A DNA stretch of 34,586 nt. It comes from an uncultured Acetobacteraceae bacterium. Lineage in GTDB: Bacteria > Pseudomonadota > Alphaproteobacteria > Acetobacterales > Acetobacteraceae. The notes under the pieces were generated by a model. It was not told where the DNA came from and did not search any database. It saw only the letters and a list, made by a program, of their open reading frames with translations. The stretch lies in assembly GCA_903847525.1 (NCBI GenBank), contig CAINEA010000857.1, positions 1-34,586 on the forward strand, given 5' to 3'. The translations under genes and the position numbers were made by a program. Of this stretch, positions 14,029 to 21,184 are shown one piece after another; the first letter of the stretch is position 1; each line of letters begins with the position of its first letter.

Positions 14029-14834
14029 TGCGCGGCTCCCGATATCTCGAGTTGCCGTTCCATCTCCTTGATCCAGGCACCCGTCATGTGCCGCAGTGTA
14101 GGGCTTGCACGGCGACCCTCCCGGTCCGCGCCACCGGCCGCCGCGTCGTAAAAACCAAGTCCCCGTTCCCGCAACTGATCCATACAGGTCAGCCGCGGCA
14201 TCAGAAATGGCTCCGCCCCATCTCGGAGCAGCGCCCGGTATTCTGGTCGTTGCAGGGTGGATGCGAACACCCCGGTAGTCGTCTGGCCATGCCGTATAAC
14301 GCCCTCGTTCAGCACAAGCAGAAGGCGGCCACCCTTCATGTGGCCTGAGGCCACCACCTGCACGACGTGGTGCAAGTCTTCCAAATCCGGGCCGAGGATG
14401 AAGGCCCAAATCAGGCCAAGCTCGTATTCGGAACAGAAGTCCGGAATTCGGATCTCATTTCCATACTCCTGGATCACTCTGTCGCCGCCACCAAAATCCA
14501 CGACCCGGCAGACCTTGTCGTCGACGCTGCGGTCCAGTTCCCCGCCCAGCCAGGCCTTGTTGGCTGCCAGATCCTCCGACACCGGATAGGTCGCTCCGTC
14601 CAGTAGCGGCGCGCCAGACACGTTCTCGATCGGGTAAAGCGCTGTGAGTGTGCGGCTCCGCAGATCCCCGTCGAGTGGCTTCACGCGACGACCTTTGCAG
14701 CGGCAATACTGGATGATGAAGTCGAGGAACGTGCTTCCGCCCACTCGGCCGCGGCCACCGCGGATCAGCCACCAGGTTTCGTAGGCTCGCTCCAGGGTAT
14801 TGTTAGAGGTTGGTGGAATTGTGACCTGATCCAT
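14016..14834 (-). CDS. ParA/TraL-like P-loop protein with degenerate Walker A, 272 aa
   Basis: Resembles the small ParA/MinD-type ATPases of mobilisation operons (TraL/MobD). The opening WWLIRGGRGRVGGSTFLDF aligns with the deviant Walker A KGGVGKST, but both lysines are replaced (R and G), so ATP hydrolysis is doubtful. LDGDLRSRTL follows where the switch-I Asp is expected. Start: ATG 14834 is 6 bases after AGGAG, whereas ATG 14840 abuts it. The gene overlaps the downstream membrane-protein gene by 13 bp. In IncP and IncQ relatives this protein helps the relaxosome; here it could be a structural pseudo-ATPase. A diverged but active enzyme is also possible. Confidence 0.55.
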   Translation of the reverse strand: MDQVTIPPTSNNTLERAYETWWLIRGGRGRVGGSTFLDFIIQYCRCKGRRVKPLDGDLRSRTLTALYPIENVSGAPLLDGATYPVSEDLAANKAWLGGELDRSVDDKVCRVVDFGGGDRVIQEYGNEIRIPDFCSEYELGLIWAFILGPDLEDLHHVVQVVASGHMKGGRLLLVLNEGVIRHGQTTTGVFASTLQRPEYRALLRDGAEPFLMPRLTCMDQLRERGLGFYDAAAGGADREGRRASPTLRHMTGAWIKEMERQLEISGAAQWIV

Positions 14835-14942
14835 AGACATCTCCTGTTCTGGGTTGATCGTGGGTCGAGACATGCTCCTGGGGCGTGCCGTGCAACGCGC
14901 ATGGGGCTGGACAGCCCGCGGAGGCTTTCTCATTGAGCATGG

Positions 14943-15443
14943 CTAGCTGGTGCGTCGTTTGATGGACCAATCCATCCTCGCGATCTTGCGTTCGACATCA
15001 TCCATGCCGGAGTAGTCAGGCTCCGGCAGGTCCGGCCCTGACGTGACCGGACCAAGCAGCTCACGCAGGGTCTGCGGGGCATTTGTCGTTGGGACAATTG
15101 GTTGCGGGTGCCAGTCTTTCGGAAGATCGCGGGGCTGGCGCTTGCGCGGCTTCATTGGCCCGGCCGAGGGATTGGGGGCGGCCTTCGCCTTCTCAGCTTC
15201 AATCTGCTTGCAGACCTTGCGCCAGGTTTCCCGCATGATCCGAAGGGAAGGTGATTTCCCATCGCCGGCCGTTACTCCAACCGCGACGGCCCGCTCGATC
15301 ACAGGCCCCCAGTTGCGGCGCTCGCCGGTGATCCCGGCAAACTGTTTGTGGTTCTTCTTCAGCCAATAAAACAGCGTGGACCGCCTCGGGTTCTTGGCGC
15401 TCTCTATGGCTGTGGTCTTAAGCCGTGGTGCTGTCCTGTTCAT
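14943..15443 (-). CDS. basic oriT-adjacent accessory protein (TraK-like position), 166 aa
   Basis: Likely DNA-binding by composition and position. The first about 75 residues are helical and basic (STLFYWLKKNHKQFAGI, then NWGPVIERAVAVGVTAGDGK, then RIMRETWRKVCKQIEAEKAK), a pattern I recall from uncharacterised proteins next to mobilisation genes in alphaproteobacteria. The middle is Lys/Arg/Pro-rich and the C-terminus acidic (EPDYSGMDDVERKIARMDW). It is the first gene of the minus-strand operon and its promoter shares the intergenic oriT candidate with the relaxase operon. A role in folding oriT DNA, like TraK of RP4, is inference. Confidence 0.6.
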   Translation of the reverse strand: MNRTAPRLKTTAIESAKNPRRSTLFYWLKKNHKQFAGITGERRNWGPVIERAVAVGVTAGDGKSPSLRIMRETWRKVCKQIEAEKAKAAPNPSAGPMKPRKRQPRDLPKDWHPQPIVPTTNAPQTLRELLGPVTSGPDLPEPDYSGMDDVERKIARMDWSIKRRTS

Positions 15444-15762
15444 GGACTGACCGTGCGCGGCAATCGCGCGAACGACGCCAACTCAAATGACACAGCTTCG
15501 TGACATCGGCTGACGCCGACCCGTCCCGAGGGGCCGCTCCTGCGGAAAGGCCGCAGAAGCGGCACGCTAACGCCATAGTAACGGCGTGCTCAATGCAGGT
15601 TGCTCATGCACCATTGCACCGGTGGTGCGGTGCCAGCGGCGGCTGTCATCGATCGAAAGCATCTCAGGGGGTGAGATGGATGACGGCGATGGGCGGCCGG
15701 AGGAAAGGAGCGGTGTTCGCGCGCTCGCTCGGCATCCTGGCGGCCTCACACGGGAGGCGCCG
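15444..15762. other. candidate origin of transfer (oriT) and divergent promoters
   Basis: The 319-bp gap between the divergent mobilisation operons holds several dyads: CTGCGG/CCGCAG (15540-15556, 5-nt loop), GCACGC/GCGTGC (15562-15567 with 15584-15589) and a nested set of GCACC at 15608 and 15616 facing GGTGC at 15624 and 15629. A GCACC...GGTGC dyad is also what I remember from the inverted repeat beside the nick site of the MobF plasmid R388, and this one lies immediately upstream of a MobF relaxase operon. The nick site itself cannot be placed. Confidence 0.55.
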
Positions 15763-16077
15763 ATGGACTCCGAACTTCGTAACTGGCTGGAGCGGCAGGA
15801 TGCCATACATCGACAAATAGCGGCTGATCAGAAACGGCAGGCCGACACCCTGACGATTATGGCCAGGGAACTGGCGAACCTGACCGAGTTGCTGACGCCG
15901 AAGACCGGCGACGGAGAGTCGGCACTCGAACAACTGCTCGCGCAATTGGCGGCCCAGGGAAAAGAACAGCTGACCCTGTTGCGACAGCTTGGTCAGCTGA
16001 CGAGCCGGATCGAGCGGCGCCTGTCCGGCACAAGCCCGCCGCCCCCGCCGGCGAATGGGCAGGTCCGGCTGCCATGA
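15763..16077 (+). CDS. small coiled-coil protein coupled to the relaxase, 104 aa
   Basis: Not recognised. ATG 15763 follows GGGAGG (15752-15757). The protein is nearly all helix with heptad character (MDSELRNWLERQDAIHRQIA, LTIMARELANLTELL, EQLLAQLAAQGKEQLTLLRQ) and ends in a Pro-rich tail. Its stop overlaps the relaxase ATG (ATGA), so the two are coupled and probably made in fixed ratio. By position it would be a relaxosome accessory factor like TrwA or TraY, although it shows no ribbon-helix-helix motif; tethering the relaxase is an alternative. Confidence 0.6.
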   Translation: MDSELRNWLERQDAIHRQIAADQKRQADTLTIMARELANLTELLTPKTGDGESALEQLLAQLAAQGKEQLTLLRQLGQLTSRIERRLSGTSPPPPPANGQVRLP

Positions 16078-19000
16078 TCACCTTCCGGAAGCTTGCGGCG
16101 GCCCCGGAGGGCAGCGGGAAATTGATGCGCCGGTACTTCACCGAGAACACGCCTGAGCCGGCTCATGATCCCGCCCAGGGGGTAGAACGGCAGTTCGACC
16201 CAGGAGGCCGGCTGACGGCCTACTACACGTTGCGGGACAGCCGCGCGACCTGGCGGCCCGACATGCCGGCGGAGGTTGCCCAGGCGCTTGGAATCGATCC
16301 GCGTCAGATGCCGCGCGATATCGAACTGGATCGTCTTTTCGAGGGGCGGAGGGCCGACACCGGCGAGGCTTGGTCACCGCATGGCCGAAAGATCAGCGCC
16401 TATGATTTCACTGCCTCGCCGCACAAATCCGTCACCCTGGCGGCCGAGTTCGCACCGACAGCGGCCGAAGGGGCAGCAATCTGGCACAGCATCGACAAGG
16501 CCCACGACGCGGCAATGCGCTACATCGCACGAGAACTGGGGTGGGCCCGAAAAGGCGCGGGTGGCGAGGACGGGGCCGATCCCGGCGCGGTCGGTTGGGT
16601 CAGCTTCCGCCATCACGTTGCGCGGCCAACGTTGCCGGTACAGGACGGGCCAGGGGGTGCGACGTACCTTGCTGACGCGCCCGTGGACGGGGACCCCCAG
16701 GCGCACATCCACGGGCTCATGTTCAATGTGGTGGCGACCGAGAGCGGCCGGATCGGTTCGCTCGACACGCAGCGGCTGCACGCGCGGGTTCACGAGTTCG
16801 GCGCCTACTTTCAAGCGCGGCTGGCGGACGAATTGCGCCAGCTCGGTATCCGGGTTGCCTACGATGCAAACGAGCAGGCTGTCGTCATCACCGCAGTGCC
16901 GGCAGAGGCTTGCGCGACTTTCAGCAAGGGCCGGCGGCAGATCCTGAACAATGCCCGCGCTTTCGCCAGGGAGCAGGGCCTCGACTGGGACAGAATATCG
17001 GCCGAGCGGAAAATCGACATCCTGTCCGAGGCGGGCGTGGCTGCCAGGCTGGCAAAGCACGGCGGTAAGACCGATCGGGAGATCTGGAGGGCCCAGGCGG
17101 ACGCAATCAGCTGGAATCATAAGAGCGTCCTCGGCCAGGTCAGTCACCCCGCGCTGACAGATGGCGAACGGTTCGATAAGGCCTACCAGCGCGCAACGAA
17201 GCATCTCGCGCGCGAATTCCGGACCGCCGCGGTGATCGACCACGAACAGCTGCGCACCTATGCCGCCCGCGGCTTGATCGGCAGCGGCATCGCCGGCGGT
17301 GCCGACGATATCGACCGGGTGGTCGAACTGATCGAGCGGCGCGGTCTGCGCCTAATGGGTGAACACGTTGCTCTGGTGGTTGGTCTGGTGGACGGGACGG
17401 TGCGTGTGACCAACACCGCGCAGATCCGTATCGAGGAGAAGCTGGGCGATCAGGCGCATCAGGCAGCGCTTGACCGATCCGGCGCTCTGCCGGCGGCGGC
17501 AATTCGGGCTGCCGTCGACGCCTCGGGGCTCGATCGCCGGGGAGAGCCGGACCATTGGGAGTCACAGCAGGCCGCCATTTACGCGATGGGGCAGGGGGGT
17601 GCACTGACGCTGCTGACCGGCGTCGCCGGTGCGGGCAAGACGACACTTCTGTCGCCTCTGGTCGAGGCATGGAAGGCCGACACGCGCTTTGACAGCGCTG
17701 GCCGGGAGGTCGTGGGGCTGGCCGTTGCCTGGAAGCAGGCCGACGCGCTCAAGGATGCCGGGATTAAACGCGGTTTTGCGATGACACCCCTGCTGGACGC
17801 CATTGCCAAAGGTAAGTTCCAGCCGACGCGCAACACGGTGCTGGTGATCGATGAGGTGAGCCAGGTCGGTCCGCGACAGATGCTGGCTTTGCTGGAACTG
17901 CAAGCCGCGACCGGCATGACCATCAAGGCGCTCGGCGACCGGGAGCAGGCCCAGGCGATCGAGGCGGGCGACACAATTGAAATCATGCGCCGGGTTCTTC
18001 CGAAGTCGGCCCTGCCCGAATTGCTCAGCACCGTGCGTCAGGACAGCGAACGTGACCGCAAGATCGCCAACCTGTTCCGCGAAGGAAAGGCGGCCGAGGC
18101 GCTGGTCATGAAACGGGCGGACGGAACCGCAATGCTGGCCGGCGGCGATCAGGACCAGGTGATCGCTCAGATCGTCGATCTTTACATGGAACGGCGCGAC
18201 CACCTCCGGGCAGCGGGGTCACGCAAGCCGGTCACCATCTCGACGCTCACGAACGAGGATGCGGCCGACATCAGCCGGGTGGTTCGTGCACGGCTGCGGG
18301 AGCGCGGTGAGATTGCTCGAGAGGAGCGCCGATATGATGCCATCGATCAGCGGGGTGAAACCTACAACCTGCCGATTGCCGAGGGCGACAGCCTGCGACT
18401 GTTCCGGCGGACTTGGGCGCGGATCGACGGCAGGGGCGGTTCTATCGGTAACAACGGCGATATCGTGACGGTAGTCAGCCAGTCGGCGCAGGGCTTGGTT
18501 GTCCGGGCGAGTGACGGCCGGCTTGGTGAGGTCGAATGGCGGCGATTGTCCGACCCGAATACCGGGCGGCTGATGCTGGGCTTTGGGCACGCTTTGACCG
18601 TGGACTCCGCGCAAGGGATCACGTCCGCCGAGCACATCAATGCGCTGCCACGAGGCAGTGCCGGGATCACCTCGTTCAAGGGCTACGTGGCTGAGAGCCG
18701 CAGCACCGGCACGACGTGGACGATCATCTCCGAGGCGGCGGTACATGAGGCGGAGAAACGGAGCCGGGCGCTGGGCGACGCCGCTCCAGTGACGACCGAG
18801 GATCTCTGGCAGCGGATCGGGAAGGACATGTCGACTAAGCCGTACAAGGCTTTGGCGATCGATCTAGCCAAAGCGGCGCGGCGGGACCGCGAGGCGGCAA
18901 TCGCCTCATTCATAGAAACCAGTCGCAATACAGAGACGTTGCGGCTCGCCGGCCGGGATGTCGGTCGTGAGGTGCGCGGCCGGCTGCAGGCGGAGGCGGT

Positions 19001-19187
19001 CCGAAAACAGTTGGCACGTCACCTTCCGGCGCTGAATGAGGCGATCGCGAGGAACGGCGCGGAGTTGAAGGTTGCTTCGGCCGAAGTCGTGGTCCATCTG
19101 GCGGAAGTCAGGACAGAGGCCGAACTGGCCCGTCTTCGTTTGGAGGCTGCGGCAACACGAGCTCCTTCCCCGGGCGCTGGGTCATAG
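16074..19187 (+). CDS. MobF-family conjugative relaxase-helicase (TrwC/TraI-like), 1037 aa
   Basis: Nicks oriT, stays covalently on the 5' end and unwinds DNA. The TrwC relaxase domain spans about 1-320: a Tyr-bearing N-terminus (RRYFTEN with Tyr21, then AYYTLRDSRATW), the signature AYDFTASPHKSVTL (109-122), His180-His181, and DPQAHIHGLMFN with His211 and His213 as metal ligands. A RecD-like helicase domain follows with Walker A GVAGAGKTT at about 516-524 and Walker B VLVIDEVSQ at about 589-597. The C-terminus ends in Ala-rich coiled coil. Length is normal for MobF. Note the pairing of a MobF relaxase with an i-type secretion system, where IncI plasmids use a MobP relaxase. It is expressed with the 104-aa gene. 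Confidence 0.95.
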   Translation: MITFRKLAAAPEGSGKLMRRYFTENTPEPAHDPAQGVERQFDPGGRLTAYYTLRDSRATWRPDMPAEVAQALGIDPRQMPRDIELDRLFEGRRADTGEAWSPHGRKISAYDFTASPHKSVTLAAEFAPTAAEGAAIWHSIDKAHDAAMRYIARELGWARKGAGGEDGADPGAVGWVSFRHHVARPTLPVQDGPGGATYLADAPVDGDPQAHIHGLMFNVVATESGRIGSLDTQRLHARVHEFGAYFQARLADELRQLGIRVAYDANEQAVVITAVPAEACATFSKGRRQILNNARAFAREQGLDWDRISAERKIDILSEAGVAARLAKHGGKTDREIWRAQADAISWNHKSVLGQVSHPALTDGERFDKAYQRATKHLAREFRTAAVIDHEQLRTYAARGLIGSGIAGGADDIDRVVELIERRGLRLMGEHVALVVGLVDGTVRVTNTAQIRIEEKLGDQAHQAALDRSGALPAAAIRAAVDASGLDRRGEPDHWESQQAAIYAMGQGGALTLLTGVAGAGKTTLLSPLVEAWKADTRFDSAGREVVGLAVAWKQADALKDAGIKRGFAMTPLLDAIAKGKFQPTRNTVLVIDEVSQVGPRQMLALLELQAATGMTIKALGDREQAQAIEAGDTIEIMRRVLPKSALPELLSTVRQDSERDRKIANLFREGKAAEALVMKRADGTAMLAGGDQDQVIAQIVDLYMERRDHLRAAGSRKPVTISTLTNEDAADISRVVRARLRERGEIAREERRYDAIDQRGETYNLPIAEGDSLRLFRRTWARIDGRGGSIGNNGDIVTVVSQSAQGLVVRASDGRLGEVEWRRLSDPNTGRLMLGFGHALTVDSAQGITSAEHINALPRGSAGITSFKGYVAESRSTGTTWTIISEAAVHEAEKRSRALGDAAPVTTEDLWQRIGKDMSTKPYKALAIDLAKAARRDREAAIASFIETSRNTETLRLAGRDVGREVRGRLQAEAVRKQLARHLPALNEAIARNGAELKVASAEVVVHLAEVRTEAELARLRLEAAATRAPSPGAGS

Positions 19188-19386
19188 TCCGATCTCACTC
19201 ACAGGCCGAAAGAATGTTCCGAGGAAGCCTAAGCACGAATCAAAGCGGTCTGCGGTGGGCGTCCACTCGCAATGGTGATCATCTGCAGTCCACTGTCCGC
19301 CCGGAACCCTAATTGCGAACGAGTCATGTTATCGCTGGATGAAAACCGGGGGTCACATCACCGAGAAAACCCGAATTACCTCCGTA

Positions 19387-19402
19387 TGTGAACTACCTCA
19401 CA
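19387..19402 (+). promoter_or_regulatory. CRP/FNR-type palindrome upstream of the membrane protein gene
   Basis: TGTGA-N6-TCACA occurs exactly, 66 bp before ATG 19468, in the 280-bp gap after the relaxase gene. This is the E. coli CRP core consensus; another TTCACA follows at once. Placement would suit an activator site if the promoter lies about 40 bp downstream. Confidence 0.5.
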
Positions 19403-19467
19403 CTTATTCACACCTAGACGGCAATAAGATCCGATCTGAATCATCCTAGACAAGGAAGGTGCAGGAC

Positions 19468-21126
19468 ATGGAGAGTGATCCGACCCATGTAGTCGCTACC
19501 TACGCATTTTGTGTCGCACTGGTGATCCTCTACGCGTCTGCCCGCTTCAACACACCTGTCACTAACCGTTCGTCAACAGTACAGCTGTGGTATTGGCAAG
19601 GGTTGCTGGCCTATATCGTCTCCTGCGTCACTCTGTTTGGCGTGCTTTCGATTGCGCTTGAGCAACCAGCGCTTCGCAGTTTCCTGTTAAAGTTTCCTCT
19701 TCCGGCGAGCGTGGCGGAAGGCGCTTTAGCTCAGCCATCTCCTCGGCAGGTCGAGACAATCATGTCGATACCGCCAGCACTTGCCGCAACATTAGTAATG
19801 ACCGCGCTGTTGCCGAGCGTGCCTTACGTCAAGAAACTCGATGGTGCGCTACTGGCGTTTTTCCTGCGAATGGCCTGCATCCCGGCGGAGGTCACGCGCC
19901 GTTCGAGGATACTGAACCACAACAACCTTCGGCTTTCGGGTTCAGACTTGGCAGAGATAACATCGTTCATCCATGATACACCGATCCCCAACGAGGCGAC
20001 GGAGTTTCTTCGCGCCAAAGCTGAGACAGCCTGGGAGGATTCCGAGCTGCGGTTTACGAAAGTCCTGCTGGTTTTCCGTCGACTCGACGCCCTTCAGGAA
20101 GAGCCGCGCTACGCCAGATTCTTTAGTGATAACGCGGTGGAATATCGGGGCTTTCGCGACTCCATGACCGATTTTGCCGGGCGCGCGGTAAAGGGCCTGA
20201 CGATGGCCAGACGCCTGCGCGAAAACGCGGCCAAATCGGAGTACGAGGAGTTGATCAGCGAGAAGCGTGAGATTTTCAAGCGAGAGTGCATCGAACGATT
20301 TGCGGCTGCGGGTCTGTTTCTGGCTCGGGCTATACTGCAATGCGAACTGAGCGAGCGCGACGTGCGCGATGGACTACGGAAAATCGGTTTCGAGGCGGTT
20401 TCGATCGACCGGCCCTACATACCCATTCATCAACTTGCAGCCCTTTGCGTCGGCATCCTGGTGTATCTGCTGCTAGCCGGAGTGGTATTGCATCCGCCCG
20501 TGAACGATGCCCGGGCAGCTGAATTCAAGTGGGTTCCATTTCTGATCGCACTTGCTCACGTGTTGACGATTGGGCTGACGCTCTGGCTCATGCAGACGGT
20601 TCCGTGGGCGCGTCGGAAAGCCGGTGGCATTCGTCCTTTTGCTTCGTACATCGTTTGCGGCTTTCTGGGGGCGGCGCTGACCGTCGTGCTCTGCGTGCTG
20701 TGGGATCTTGCTCGGGTCGGAACACTGCCGGATGGTGCGCGCCTAGTGTTTCTCCTACCCTTTGTCATCCTTTGCGGACTACTCTGCATGGTCGTCGCCT
20801 TTGCCTGCGATGACCGGCCACCGAGAGTGCCGGAACCGCTGTGGTTCCGTGGTCTGGAAGCCCTCGGTTGCGCGTTGGCGATGGCGTTTGTAGCCTGGCT
20901 GCTGATGCAGCTGTTTCCCATTCCCGATAACATGCCGAACCCGCCGCCGTCCTGGGTGCGCGTATTGTTACCGGCCGGAACGGCACTGGTAGTCGGGTTC
21001 TTTATTCCTGAGATCTTCCGTTCCGGCCTGCGTAGGACAGGTGCAGGAGATCACTCTGTGGATTCAGGGCTCTCCGGTCAACTTGAGCCCGAGCCCACGC
21101 GTAGTCAGTGGGAGATGGCAGATTGA
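19468..21126 (+). CDS. unrecognised polytopic membrane protein, 552 aa
   Basis: No family recognised. ATG 19468 follows AAGGAAGG; GTG 19459 is an alternative. Predicted layout: spans near 9-25 and 46-68, a loop with a third span near 98-120, then a large charged cytoplasmic domain of about 200 residues (HNNLRLSGSDLAEITSFIHD, LVFRRLDALQEEPRYARFF, REIFKRECIERFAAAGLFLA), then six hydrophobic segments between about 330 and 540, and an acidic C-terminal tail. Inserting a soluble domain between two membrane blocks suggests a sensor or channel more than a transporter. It has its own intergenic region with a CRP-type site and is not in the transfer operons; entry exclusion, signalling or defence are all possible. 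Confidence 0.7.
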   Translation: MESDPTHVVATYAFCVALVILYASARFNTPVTNRSSTVQLWYWQGLLAYIVSCVTLFGVLSIALEQPALRSFLLKFPLPASVAEGALAQPSPRQVETIMSIPPALAATLVMTALLPSVPYVKKLDGALLAFFLRMACIPAEVTRRSRILNHNNLRLSGSDLAEITSFIHDTPIPNEATEFLRAKAETAWEDSELRFTKVLLVFRRLDALQEEPRYARFFSDNAVEYRGFRDSMTDFAGRAVKGLTMARRLRENAAKSEYEELISEKREIFKRECIERFAAAGLFLARAILQCELSERDVRDGLRKIGFEAVSIDRPYIPIHQLAALCVGILVYLLLAGVVLHPPVNDARAAEFKWVPFLIALAHVLTIGLTLWLMQTVPWARRKAGGIRPFASYIVCGFLGAALTVVLCVLWDLARVGTLPDGARLVFLLPFVILCGLLCMVVAFACDDRPPRVPEPLWFRGLEALGCALAMAFVAWLLMQLFPIPDNMPNPPPSWVRVLLPAGTALVVGFFIPEIFRSGLRRTGAGDHSVDSGLSGQLEPEPTRSQWEMAD

Positions 21127-21184
21127 CAGAGGCCGCACCGATTCGTGCGTAACTGGAGGGCGGGCCTCATGTTGCGTCGTTCCG

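Noticed and set aside
21127-21184. GAGGCC...GGCCTC and GCAC...GTGC dyads between the convergent 552-aa and DotL genes as a bidirectional terminator
   Set aside because: Stems are short and separated by long loops, and no T-run follows on either strand.
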